From: Bradysia coprophila
Lineage: Eukaryota; Arthropoda; Insecta; Diptera; Sciaridae
DNA: 64,000 bases
Direction: 5' to 3'
Assembly: GCF_014529535.1 (NCBI RefSeq)
Contig: NW_023503329.1
Span: 2,264,130 to 2,328,129, forward strand
Below are positions 47,991 to 60,300 of this stretch, in pieces (position 1 is the stretch's first letter; every line of letters starts with the position of its first letter). The translations under genes and the position numbers were made by a program. Under the pieces are notes generated by a model, which had not been told where the DNA came from, ran no database searches, and saw only the letters and a program-made list of their open reading frames with translations.

Positions 47991-48110
47991 GCCTGTTTAA
48001 ATATCTGTCAAAGCGACATACGTCTCGCACGTATTATATTAGAGTCCGCTGTATCCACACTTTTAAACAGGGAGCACGAAAAATATACGCATATCACGTA
48101 GGAAATTTCT

Positions 48111-49002
48111 CTCAGTGCATGTTAGAGAGAACATTATAAATAAATAAAAGTCGCGGAGTGTTTTGGCGAAACATCAAAAATTATTTCGACTCAAAATCGT
48201 TTAAATTATAACGTTTCAAAATTGAATGAAATTAATCAATTCGGGATTGAGATGAAGAGTTGTAAACCGTTTAGGCTTGAGATATGCAAACGTTTCGTCA
48301 ACTGGCATTACGAAATGCGTGTTAATTCGTTTCCTGCAAAGTGTACACCAATGGCATAGTGTCACTTAATATTTACTAATTTACTTCGCTAATGTTGCAT
48401 GCGGAGATAGATAGATCTTGTCGAGAGGAAGCATTATAATGAATCGGAAAAAACATTTTTTGGGTAATTCAAATGTATGACTTTAACAGATTGAATTGCA
48501 CACGCTATACTAAGCTATAAATAATGACGTCTTTCAATATCGCACAAATTTTTCTTGTGTAGAAAAGTGACAACCGTCGTCGATTTGAGTAACCGATAAG
48601 CGAACTCCACATGAATTTGTATTAAGTCCAAATACAATTGGCTTAAAATTTAACCGAATACGTACGCCTAGATCCATTTTAACTTCTTAACCGATCCCAA
48701 AAGTTCTTTTTCACTGAAATTGAAATTGTGGATCAAAGATGAGACATGGTCGAAAAGGTGTCATTTGAAGTGATAGTAAGACTCTCTACTAAACTGTAGA
48801 AGCTGTAACTTTTTGTATGTAACTCGAGTAAATTTTTACCGATTTTCATAACGTTTGTATCTGAAAGGGTAGTAAAAACCGAAAAGTTGTAAAGGACTTT
48901 CGTAGTTGCACTGTGTAAATGTTTCGTATTTATATACAAATTAATAGACAATGTGCTATGGCACAATGAGACTATCAACTTTCTTAAGATTAGTAACATT
49001 GT
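48111..49002. other. Non-coding stretch
   Basis: AT-rich, no supported gene. The short open frames on the minus strand near 48.7-49.0 kb show no recognisable domain. Confidence 0.3.
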
Positions 49003-49036
49003 TCATTGCAAAATCTTGTACTTCATTAATATTTTT

Positions 49037-49306
49037 TTAAAGACAGCAGTGCCATCCCTTGTTACTGTCGCCCCTGCCGGTGCTACTGTGTCTGTCGCTC
49101 CACAGCAACTGTATTGCTCCAATTGTTGAGCTAAAAGTAATTTGGATACCACAGTTGCACGTAGGGTATGTGTTTTCACATATTTCGCCACAAATAGTAG
49201 CACCCAATAAATCTGTCAACCGAAAAGTGTTAGAAAACCCGAAAACAACGCGTACATGAATCAAAAACTTCTTCATTTGTAGCGTTTGACAGTCGCACCA
49301 AAACAT
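49037..49306 (-). CDS. Candidate small Cys-rich ORF (unrecognised)
   Basis: Local base composition rises here and a minus-strand frame from MKKFLIHVRVVFGF runs 89 codons or fewer. It contains TICGEICENTYPTCNCG and ends GWHCCL. The alternative frame (49003-49203) is also open. A possible 43-bp intron (GTACGC donor, TTCTAAC branch word, TTGACAG acceptor, about 49,213-49,255) would switch between the two and give a signal-like N-terminus. No family is recognised and the start is uncertain. It may equally be chance or a repeat fragment. Confidence 0.2.
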   Translation of the reverse strand: MFWCDCQTLQMKKFLIHVRVVFGFSNTFRLTDLLGATICGEICENTYPTCNCGIQITFSSTIGAIQLLWSDRHSSTGRGDSNKGWHCCL

Positions 49307-49866
49307 ACGATATGTCAGTAATTTATATTTATTTGCTTGTTCAAGTTCATTTCCGCTACTTCACTTCTTCGCTGTCGCCAACACACATCTATACCTCGAA
49401 ATGATACGAAAGACTTTTGAATGAATTTCGTTTTTCTCTTCACTTTTACTGGTGTCTCCTTTTCAAACAGATCGGTTGACTTCAACATTTTATTAAACCC
49501 ACAGACTTTGTCTTCTTTTTTTTTCTTTGTTTTTGTTTGAACGCGGTCGGTTAAATTGTTCCATTTAAATTATGAGCTCATTATTAAAGGTTATGGATGA
49601 TTGAATCGTTTTTTAAAGATTAATTTCGTTAAACTTTTTTTTTGTGAGAATTCGTTAATGGTTTCATGTTCCATATTAGCGTCAAAAAGTGGATTAAGAA
49701 GAGAAACCCTGAAATAAAAAAAAATACTTCTAATTTACATTCCCTGGTAACATTTCTACTTAATATTAAACACAATACTGAGAGCCGGTCCACAGTAAAT
49801 TCATTCAAGTAGACGGTTTACACATCAACATTTTACTTCTTTTTAATAATTTCCAAGAGATTGATG

Positions 49867-50200
49867 CAAAATCTTTTACTTCATTAATTTTAACAAACTG
49901 AAGACACCAACTAGCGAGAGTTCGTTGCTTTTTTGTGTCATCCGTGCAATTAACGGATACAATAGTCATCACATGCGGTCGTGCAATATATTTAGAAAAA
50001 CGTTTTGATATCATTTTAAATCACATGCAGAGTAGAACCGTAGTTATTATCTGCGAAACCACTATCACTAAAAGAAAAATTTCTCTCTGGTGTGTGTTAA
50101 ACTAGCTTTCCAACTGCATCTCACACCGTTCCAGTTTATTTCAATCAAAGTTCTCATATTGACAAATGATATCGTAAAACTAATGAAGTAAAAGATTTTG
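49867..50200. mobile_element. 334-bp element bounded by inverted copies of the recurring motif
   Basis: CAAAATCTTTTACTTCATTA at 49867-49886 is exactly inverted at 50181-50200, a 20-bp perfect terminal repeat. The interior is AT-rich without coding potential. This pair shows that the recurring motif can act as a transposon terminus. Confidence 0.55.
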
Positions 50201-52029
50201 TGACAACCAATAGTCGATCATTTTTTCAATTTCATTTTTTTAAAAAGAAAAACCATGCGCCTTGAACATCCAAAAATGACTTACCAAATGAATTATTTAC
50301 TAAACATAATTTCCATCATTTGTTCCTTCTCTATATTCCCTTTTCTACCGTCGTCGTCGTACATACCAATAGCATTATATGGCTCATCAATCGACTGTAA
50401 CATCTCATTTTATGATAAAATAATTTTCCGTTTTTATTCAAATTGTTCAGATACGCACATATTAATTTCCCGCTCTCTCCCCTCTCTCCCTACACCTCTC
50501 TGTTCGTCTGTCATTCTACAGTGTTGTAATAGTTATTTATGCAACAAGCTGCGAAAATTGGTTTTTTCATCACGAGATGTGACGCGAAGCCAAGTTTGAT
50601 AATCACATCGTGTGACGAAAACACACTTTTCGCAACGTGTTGCATACAACGTTTTTTGCAACCAGCGCGAAAAGTGAACTTTTGAAATGCAAAACATTAC
50701 TCTACCATCAGCATACATTGTACCTGCTTTTGTAAGATTTTTCATTATGCCACTCATTTGAATGGTATGATGCAATTATTTCGCAGCAAGTTACATTATG
50801 CCACTCAAATAATGAAAAATCTTGTCAGTGACTACTCAGTGAAAAAAGACCCATCGAACATCACCCAAACGACGCACGAAAAAGTTCACTTTTCGTAGCG
50901 TCGTTGCAGAAACAGTATTTTTATTAGATTCTCATTTTATTAACAATTAATGTGGGCGACTAAAGTGTATTTCGAATAATAAAATTATGGTAAAATTTGT
51001 TTTAGTTTTATATGAGCGATGGATGGTGATGTGATATATATACGAGATGATTTTGTAGATGTACAACCGAAAATACCATAAAATATAACGTGCCGCACAT
51101 TTTATATAGATATGTAAGTATGTCTCTACTCTACAGTGTTCTACCAGAGAGTTATATATGATTTATATTGGATACAAATAACAAAACTACGGGGTATTAG
51201 AAATATATTTCTTTTTTTTTTCTTCACTTAATTCGTTTAGTTAAGTGTTGAATATTATTATTAGAAGCATTTCAAATTTGTTGTTTATATTGCTTGTATT
51301 TTAAAACATCAAAGAAAATGTCTTATTAATAGATTCTGCAATATAAAATGTCTTAGGATTTTTTTCCCTGTTCTTCTTTTTCGTCTCTGTCTCATTATTT
51401 CGTTTTCGCCGTTAAGTAGGTATGGTTGAAAGCAATTTTAAATAGTTTTCTTAAATGCGACAAATTTACAATGAGAGGACTTTTGGCATTTAACAATATG
51501 CGCGCGATATGTTCTTAACATCCACTTCACATCGAAAAATTTATTTTATTATTTTAACATAATTATAAATACAAATAACATTTATTATAATGATCTCTTT
51601 TAAATGATATTTATATTTGAGTGTGTGTATATATCGCTTTGAATTTTATCGCCTCTCATGAAAATGCACATGGTTTCGTTCGTCGTAACATTATCGATCG
51701 TAATTTAACATTTTTGTTTTTATTTGAATTTAATTAATGCTCTTGGGTAATAATTTTTTCTTTCTGTAAAATTTTTGTCAGTCGTAAAGTTTTATTCAAA
51801 TAACCTTAAAGATAAAGACACATTTAGCCCAATGTTTTTGAGATAATTAAAACAAAAAAACAGAAATTACGACGATTGACAATTCGGTACAATTTACAAA
51901 AATAGCCGACCCTCTATAGCCAACAGTTCTCAGCGGTTACTTAGGAAGAGCAGTACGACGATTTTATCGGACCACATCATGGGCTTACGTTAGTCAGTTT
52001 CAATCGACTAAAAAAAAAATGGAAAAATT
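50201..52029. other. Non-coding AT-rich stretch
   Basis: No gene recognised. The words CGAAAAGTG and CACTTTTCG recur in opposite orientations around 50,620-50,900, hinting at a decayed element. The rest is long AT-rich sequence of the kind found in untranslated or intergenic DNA. Confidence 0.3.
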
Positions 52030-52755
52030 TCATACACTTAAGAGTGATATCGCCAAAACATCGAACAAAATCAGACATTTTGGGACAAGGTGTCACTGAT
52101 TTTATTGAGTTATAGCTCATTCGATTCGTTGAACTGATGCGAGTAAAACGTAGTACTACATTTGGTGAAATTTATTTTGTTGTCGACGATCGAGGTAGTG
52201 AAGTAAGTCCAAAAATGCTTCATATCCAACTTTTATATAGAAAATAATCCAAATAGATCGAAATTTGGGTTCCAAGAGTATAAGAACAACGTGAATTCAT
52301 AAAAAAATTCTTAATTCTCTCACCATACATACCATGTCTCGGACTTTTGTCACTGCAGCCGCTCAGGTACTTTGGAAAATCACCTATTTTTTCATCTAAA
52401 GTCATTTATATCACCGTTAGGTGAACATGGACCTGGTGGTAAGTATACTCAAATTTTGCGTGTCTTCAAGACCTTCGAACGTAGCTAAAAAAGTTTTTTC
52501 CCGAAATTGTTTCACTCGAGTAATTGCAAAAAAAACGATTTTTAGCCCCTTTTGGCAGACCCTTACTTCACTACCTCGATCGCTGACAACAAAATAAATT
52601 TCACCAAACGTAGTACTACTCGCATCAGTTCAACGAATCGAATGAGCTATAACTCAATAAAATCCGTGACACCTTGTCCCAAAGTTGTTCAAAGATTTGG
52701 CGATATCACTCTTAAAGAGTTAATTTGCGAAAACTTGGAATACGTTGTATGAAAC
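52030..52755. mobile_element. Foldback element with about 180-bp inverted arms
   Basis: The left arm (52,030-52,208) and right arm (52,562-52,755) are inverse copies. They share AAGAGTGATATCGCC, GGGACAAGGTGTCAC, TTGAGTTATAGCTCATTCGA, TGAACTGATGCGAGT and GATCGAGGTAGTGAAG. About 350 bp of unrelated sequence lies between them. One arm differs from the other by a short insertion. No transposase is visible. Confidence 0.75.
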
Positions 52756-52814
52756 ATGGCGAACTTTTCGCAAATTGACTTTTAAGAGAAACTTGTCGAA
52801 TTTGCGTACATGTC

Positions 52815-52870
52815 AATTAGGTTAAGTCATCCAGACAAGCTATTTTTAATCGACACGCAGAGGATGACTA
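52815..52870. repeat. Dispersed repeat R-B (copy 3, partial)
   Basis: AGGTTAAGTCATCCAGACAA and ATTTTTAATCGACACGCAG resemble the start of the R-B copy at 32,575. Confidence 0.4.
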
Positions 52871-53493
52871 AGCGAAAAATTGAACTGCAGTAAATGATTT
52901 ATTTTTATAAATTAGTATTAACTTTAAAACGTACTGTCTGTTCGAGATTCTGTACTATTTGGGCTTTACAGGGATAAAGATTCGGGATAAAATAATTTGT
53001 ACGGCTTTATTCAGTGGGATACGTTTTAGTTAAAAAATTACGAAATTGCGGATTTTAGAATGTTGAGAAAAGATGTTTTTCTAAGTATTTTATACAAATG
53101 AGTATGCCAATCGATAAGATGCAAACCTAGCAAAATATTATTCTTTAAAACGACGGAGTTTCACTAACGTTTGAATGTGAATTCCTATACAAAAATTTGA
53201 AATATTAGATTCGACTGCTGTTTTATGCAGCACCTATTACCACTAAACCAACGCACGTCAAGCATGAGGAATCAAAGTGGTCAGTTGCAGAAATTACTCT
53301 ATTTTACGTGAAAATGTTTGTACAGTCACTGTTTTACGTTTGAATATTACACTGTCCAGTTTCAGTATTCTATAAATTATTACATTATGTCATCTGTTAT
53401 CGACAGGGACACCAATAATGAGAAATAAGCTCTGACTGATGTCGTTCTTCATAACAAAATGTACATTAGAACAAATGAAGTAATAGTACATTA

Positions 53494-53689
53494 CTATGCA
53501 AGGGAAGTAAAGTGATATCTCGTATCCAGATGAGTAAAAGTAACCGAGGGCTTTAGCCCGAGGTACATTTACTCATCGTGATACGAGATATCACTTTATT
53601 TTCCGTATGTAGTACGACGTTTTACTATGCGAGTGATGTAAAGGCTATTGCCTATACATGTAATAGTCTTATTACATGCACCAGCATAG
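53494..53689. mobile_element. 196-bp palindromic MITE flanked by TA
   Basis: It starts CTATGC and ends GCATAG, with TA on either side (53492-53493 and 53690-53691). Internal arms of about 50 bp (AAGTGATATCTCGTATC and inverse) meet at GAGGGCTTTAGCCCGAG. To its left is ACAAATGAAGTA and to its right AAAAGATTTTGTGTC, the two halves of the recurring motif, so it apparently inserted into a copy of it. Confidence 0.6.
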
Positions 53690-54006
53690 TAAAAGATTTT
53701 GTGTCAATCTATTGAAACTAATTTTCGTTTCTGATATTTTTGGGATGATGTTCGCTTCACAAACGTTTAACGTAAATTTATTGTGGATGTTATTCTTTAC
53801 CAAACTCAAATAATGCCTTTATGCTATGGTGTCTGGTGTCTAAATGTTTATGTTAGTGCTTTTATACGGTAATAATAATCCAACCCACTGTGGGCGAGTT
53901 ATTTATTGCCATTTCGATAAGTGCGAGCTGAACATAATTTAGTCAACTTGGTACTTGTATGTTAACCTTTTTTAAACGGCATTTGTATGCGTAGTGTATT
54001 ATGGAA

Positions 54007-55139
54007 AATCTTTTACTTCTTTTGTTTGACTGAAGTTATCACTCTATTTTATGCTTTATAAGAGAACACCGAGCCGAGCTAATTGTTTATTTTCGTCATC
54101 ATTGTCGGTAACGTCAGCACCTTTATCACTCATATCACTAATAACGGCTGAGTAAAAGTGTCAAAATGTTAAAATAAACCTTGATTCCTGTGATACAGTT
54201 TCAGTAAACCCTAACCAAATGTTTCTATCCTTCATTTATGTTTTTCAGCTGGTTCACTCATACAACCTTACAGTCCTTACAACCTTGCGTCATAAATTAG
54301 GTTTGAGTTAACTGGAAAATTATGTGTTGAAGATAAGGACGGTAAACACTAGATTGTTCGCTGATTGTTATCGTTTGTGTTGCCATATGTTCCAAAGTAC
54401 ATAAACACTGAAGGTAATGCAAATGCTCAGCGGATCACGGAAATTACGGGACCGAACTTGCGGGTGAATTTCATATAATACCAATACATATGTTTATGCA
54501 ACTCGAGATCATAATGTTCGAAAACTGCGAACTTTAGATCTGTTGCATAAATTGTTGTATGAATCTCGGTGCTAAGTACTTGATTAGGCTCACGGCGTAC
54601 ATCTACAGCCAAATAAAGTACTTCGCTCTCGATGTCATAAATAACTATTACAACACGCTGTACGTATGTGTATCGACATACAATAAATTCATCATAAATT
54701 CACCTCAAAGTAGAGTCCCGCTTGTTTTCAACAATGTTGCGCTAAATTCTTAAAAATAACTGAATGATTACTTCAAAGAAATAAATCTGATATTTATATT
54801 ATCTCTACTGTCCTTGACGTCGCTTGGTGGTGAATAGCAGTATTTTCGAATATTGATAGTCAACGTGTGGTGTGTATAGTTATGAATAGTAGAGTAATCG
54901 CATGTGAATTTGACAATGAAACTGAGATCTGACCGAAAACTTTCCATCACATTTTAACGAGGAAAGTTAACGAAAATTAGTCGGGTTTGGTTTGATACAT
55001 TATCGATAAAAATGCCACTATTTCGTTGGACGATAGGTTACTAGTCTCGGGACACGTCGGACACTTATTATTCTTTCACTCATAAATGCGTTTACCGCCT
55101 AGGTAAAGACTGGTACTAGAACAAAAGAAGTAACAGATT
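54007..55139. mobile_element. 1.13 kb segment bounded by inverted copies of the recurring motif
   Basis: AATCTTTTACTTCTTTTGTT at 54007-54026 is inverted at about 55,119-55,138 with one mismatch. The interior has no recognisable protein. It would be a second, longer member of the family represented by 49,867-50,200. Confidence 0.4.
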
Positions 55140-55324
55140 CAATGATTATATATGACAATACGCCTAGTTAATTTTGATGATGACAGAAGTTAAAAGAAAA
55201 CTCAACTCCATATGTTAATGACAAGAAAAATGATCAGCCGAATCATTACAATTTCGGCTCTCGTTTCTCTTGTGCTAGTCGAAGATAACAAAATATTTTC
55301 AGGTTAAATTACAGATAGTATTTG

Positions 55325-55590
55325 AACGATTCTTTTGAAAAACAGCCGCACGAAAGCGGATGCATTTTCCAGTGGAATTTTTTGTTTGTGCTCAGAAAGG
55401 CAATTCGACCAAAGAAGTCAAAACCTCGTTCAAAAAAATTCTTCGAAGCTTGTGTGGCTGATCGGTCAAAAACCGAAAATTTCTCCAGTTACACGACCCG
55501 TACAAGGTCGTGTGTGGTGTCATTAGAAAGGTAATTGAATATACTTCCGAGGCAAATAGGGTCTTATTGGGTTTAAAATTCATCCACACA
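55325..55590. repeat. P1-family segment (copy 4)
   Basis: It starts with the P1 terminus GATTCTTTTGAAAAACAGCC, continues through GCATTTTCCAGTGGAATTTT and TTCTTCGAAGCTTGTGTGGC, and ends in TTAGAAAGGTAATTGAATAT. Most of it is the inverse of 33,264-33,505. The open frame on its minus strand resembles the one in the 33 kb repeat and is not a gene. Confidence 0.65.
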
Positions 55591-57023
55591 GTTGTAGTTT
55601 ACAACCGAAAAATGACTGTATCTGTGTCTCCAGTAAAACTAAAAAAAAATATATTTTTTTTGAAAATAGATCGGTTACGATCATCAAACGATCAACAATA
55701 AATTCTTACGTGACGTAGGTGCAGCTTCTGAAACGGCTTTAAATGCAAATGTAATTCAGTGCAATGAGTCGTGTAATTCTATTAGATTTTTTCTCAAATG
55801 TAATTTTGCGACGATTTGCTAAATCGATTTAAAAAAAAAAGAATCGAGAAAATTGATGAAGCTTTTCTCAAGAGCATAAAACTTTTTTTTTTCCTCGAGA
55901 CTTTTATTTTCTCAATGATTATTACGTTGATTTCCCTTCCAACAATAAAATAAAGAGAAAACCAACCTCACATTCATTCAAACTTCACCAACTTTTACAA
56001 TTGTTATATACGTTCGACATGGGAAAAAGTTGATCGAAAATCACTCAAGTGGTTTAACTCATTAAGGAGTTGTCGTATTATTTGTGCGGATAGAATGGTA
56101 TCCCGAATTGTGTTATTCTTTTCCAAGTGACAATATGTGTACGACAAGAGTTCCCTTTTTAAATGCACCACCGTTGTTTCTTACGTTTACAAGTGAAATT
56201 AAGATCGTAATACATCAACAATCGAAAAACAAAAAAAGAAAGAAAGAAAAGAACCAAAATTGACGAATTTCTTTCCGTGCAGAGATTGCATAAAAACGAG
56301 AATGGTAGGCAGCAGAGTAATTTAAATCATTTTTAATAGGCTCTCTTTTACACTCTTCTGTTTATTGAATTTTATTTCATTCATTCATTATGAGGCATAT
56401 CCTCAAAATGTGTATATACATAACGATATATAATTGTGCAGAACCAAAAAGCACACCGATTTTATTATGTTCGTAATATTGTATCATTATACATGTCGAC
56501 AATTTTATGAGCATCATGGGCTGGGAAATTTGGCCGAAACGTTTTTTGATTCGTTCTAGAAAATTGTGAAGGAAGTGAGTGATCATTGTTGAACGAATCA
56601 TGTTCTACACAGAAGCAGAAAGAGTTAACGAAAAAGTTGTCGGGCAGGAAATTTTTTCGTAAAAAAATTGGATGCCGTGAAATCGAGACTTCGCTGAGCA
56701 CAGCACCGGGAAATGTATGGACGGAGAAGCAAGTTATAAGTTTTTGGCTACCTGGCTTTCTGGCAATTACAGTCTAATAAAGCGAGGCTGACGCAAGTCA
56801 CTCTTTGCTTTCTGCCCTAAAGATTAGCTGATCATTTTGGTAACTAGTCATAGGGATCAGTTTGCTCGCCTGGAGTGGTTCATGTAGAGCATAATGCAGT
56901 AGGTTGTGATGAGGTCCTAAATGTGGCTTCAAGATTTCGATGATGACAGGATAGCACAAAGGATCCCATGATCTGTGTGCATTGATCAGAAATGATCACC
57001 CTAATGTGATGAAATTAGATTAG
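55591..57023. other. Non-coding stretch
   Basis: AT-rich, no recognised gene. The overlapping open frames at 56.4-56.8 kb show no family features. Confidence 0.3.
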
Positions 57024-57374
57024 ATGAGATCTCGTCAGTCAGGGCGGATAATTTCTTATCGACGCAAACAGGTCTCGGACGGACCCTTTGCACTACCCAG
57101 TTGTCGTTTAAAACTCGAGCCCTTTTTAAGGACCTCTGACTTACCTAAGCCTGTCCAAGACGCAAGCCTTGTACAAGAGCAAGCTAGACAAGCAAACAAG
57201 CTGCGATTTATCGGACGAGTATTATTCAAACAACCGTTGGCATTCACAGGAAATTTTGTAAAAATTATTATGAACCTTGGCTATTTTTTCGTGCAATGGC
57301 ACTTGAAACCCCAATATTATCGGGAAACTAGTGTCTTCTTCCTTCTAGCTTTTATAGGAATCTATTTCAAGTGA
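57024..57374 (+). CDS. Uncharacterised 116-codon ORF
   Basis: The frame MRSRQSGRIISYRRKQVSDG... has a first half with higher GC content and mixed codons than its surroundings, and a hydrophobic second half ending FLLAFIGIYFK. I recognise no domain. The opposite strand is also open (57056-57247), which lowers the value of the frame. It may be a fragment of an old transposon or chance. Confidence 0.15.
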   Translation: MRSRQSGRIISYRRKQVSDGPFALPSCRLKLEPFLRTSDLPKPVQDASLVQEQARQANKLRFIGRVLFKQPLAFTGNFVKIIMNLGYFFVQWHLKPQYYRETSVFFLLAFIGIYFK

Positions 57375-60300
57375 TCTGGTTCTTAAAAATCATTAGCTAT
57401 ATGTGTGAGCACCTGCGAGTGTTCTCTTCGGTTATATTTAGTTGCATGTTAAAAAGAAATGAAGTAAAAGATTTCACATCAAAAATAACAAAAACAAATA
57501 AGAGATTTCATGAACATAACGCCACACGATTGGCGCTTCTAAAAAAGGTGAGATAATTCACCATCCATTGACCATTCAACACTTTTTTAAACTCAACTAT
57601 TTAATTACTAAAAATGTATCAATCCACCCTACAAAATAATCGCCACAAAAAAAATCCCTTGACATTTCAATCTGTTTCACCACCACCACAGGTTAATACA
57701 CTATTCAATCGGCCAATTTTCCCAATCCACACAATAATTGTACTACCATATAAATGGTTTAGTTAAATGCTTCGTCTCCTCTCTTTTATGTAATATATTT
57801 CATTCTCAAAATTCTATCGCTTGTTGGATTGGGATACGTATATATATAACATTGTGTTTTAGGTACACTCTATACATCATATATCCACATATAAATATAT
57901 GTCGCGGGAGTCGATTAACTTTGGTGTGTGTTATGTTTGAAGCAAATCGTTTCAGTTTTCAGTTGTAAATTGATGTTTGAGTTAGTTAGTTTATGTCTAT
58001 GCTAACCGGCTAAAAACGGTGGTGGTGTGTATATTGGTGGAGAAAATAATATTTTATTTTATAAACTGTTTGTATGAAGTGCGGATGAAGGAGCACGCGC
58101 GCGATTGCTTCCAGCACAAATTAGATAAATAATAAATTATATATAATCAACAGTGTGAGAGTAAACAGGGCACACAAAAAAAAATAAAATAAAAAGAATA
58201 GAAAAAAGGAACCCGAAAAAATCGCACAGAAAAATAAAAATATTTTTTTTTGTTCTTTTCTGATTCGCATTTCGTTCATCAACCGAAGGGAAATTAAAGC
58301 AAAATAATAGTTTCGTGAAAACGTGAAATGTTTGATTAAACGCAATTAAATGGGGGGAGTTTAATTGGTGCTTATGTACTCTCTGTTATACGTACGGTAT
58401 GTGTATAAAAAACGTGTGTATATACGTATATATTCAACCATAATTGATTGATTGATTTTTTTGTTGTTGTTGTTATGTTGTTGTTGTTGTTGTTGCTGTG
58501 CTGTGTTCTCTCGAATATAATGGTGTGTTGTATTAGTAAACTCATAAAGAGGAATTAATCGTCATTTTGAATCCATTATTATTATATTGAATTTGATATT
58601 TTTATTTGTTGTTGTTGCTGTTGTTCTCGTTGTTGTTGGTGCTCGCCAAAAAATTGTGATTACATATGCAAGTATATTTGTGCAGAATGCGAGTGGACAC
58701 GATTATATAATGTATTTATTTACAATTAATTTCTTTCCTTTTTTTATTGTTATCAGACCGAATATTATTTTACATAAAATTCAAAATATTGGAAAAAAAT
58801 AGAGTTTCCAATTTTGGATATTTAAATTTTTTTTTTGATGATTTATAATAAGTTATTTGGACCTTTCCCGGTGCCGTGTTTTTTAATAATTTTTTTTTGT
58901 TATAAATAATGGGTTCATATACATTTGTCCGAATAATAAAACGAGAACACGAAATTCCATCGAAAAATATTTAAACAAAAAAAATGAATATATTCGAGTG
59001 TTATAAATCTGAAGCTTTAAATAATATTCCATTTCATTTAATTTCATTATTTATAGAAATTTATTAAATATTGTTTGTGCTTGATCAGGCAATTTCAGTC
59101 GTTTTTTTTTGTTATAATAATATTTTTATTTCGAATTGGTAGGTATACCGTTGTTGTTGTCCGCTTGTTATGTTAAATGAAGAGACCATTTAATTAATTG
59201 CGATTTATTTCCCTTCCCGACCAAATTTAATATCGTGTTTTGTATACGTGTGTTTTTCATAACAATTTGTATTTTATTACGGATTACGGATCATTCGTTA
59301 ATTGGTTTACAATTTCAGAGTGTAAATTGCGATAAGTGTATGCCGAATACAAAGCAAGGAAAAAAAATGTTTTTCAAATTAATTTCGGTCGTAAATCAAA
59401 GTTGTTTATCAACTATTTATTTTGCTGAAATGAATTAACAATCAATTGGGACTCAGAGATTTATTTTACTTTTGCAAGCTTGAATCGACAAAATTGCAGC
59501 CAATATTTTTGGGAAAACTGTTTCCCAGATTTTGCTTAATTTCACTAATTTTCCGGAAACTATCCTGTCATTTCCCAATGACGGGCCTGAATTTCCCAAA
59601 TTTTTCCCTATTTTTTCCGATTTTTTTTTTTTGAAAATCAGCGAAAATATAGGAAAAATTGGGGATAATATCGCAAGCGAGTCGAGACAAATTTTTTGGG
59701 GCTTTGCAACTCTATCCAAAATCCTAATTGTCGTATAAGTCAAGGAGGACCCGAAAAAAATGAAATTTTAAAGGCAATCTCAAGTGAAGTTTTTGTATTT
59801 TAAAAAAGATTTGCAAGTTTTCAATATGCTAATTGTTGGGCTATGGGTCGTTAAACGATTCGCAAATAAATTCCCACAAATTCCTCAGTACATTGACAAC
59901 AAAATGAAATTAACTGTTAAAGTTCGATTGCACAATATGTCTCTCAATGTAACAATGTAGATGCGCACCGGATACACATAATAGCAAATCAAATCCGATC
60001 GTGAATGAATCCTAAGCAAATTCCGTCTTTTGTTTTCAACTCTCTTCCATTTGAAAATAAATAATTTCACGGAGATCTATAACACAAATGCGAAGACGAA
60101 TTGTATATCATATGCCTCTCGATCAACATTGACGTTATTAGCAAGCAGCATTAATCGTTTACAGTAATTATATTCACATCTCGTTTGATGTTACTTGTTT
60201 AAATGTTTCTACTCTGTTGAGCCTTAATTTCTGCTTTTTCATTTCGCTTACGTTTAACACTCAATGCTTGCCGATACCGATAGTCATAATTTCCGTGTGT

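Larger units (their letters stand above)
46790..48110 (-). repeat. Dispersed repeat R-A (copy B), interrupted
   Basis: This is the inverse copy of 20,640-21,610. The parts 46,790-47,430 and 47,995-48,110 match; 47,437-47,990 is extra and contains a P2 hairpin, a tRNA-like stretch and a GGACTGGC MITE. The tRNA-Met-like segment here is on the plus strand at 47,347-47,391 (CATGATCCAGAGGTCACC, AGTTCAATTCCCG). Confidence 0.7.

Noticed and set aside
55322..55589. Open frames resembling those at 33 kb
   Set aside because: They are translations of the P1-family repeat, not a gene.
59446..59743. Open frames on both strands near 59.5 kb
   Set aside because: Repetitive FPxFxxFFP-type translation of self-complementary AT-rich DNA.
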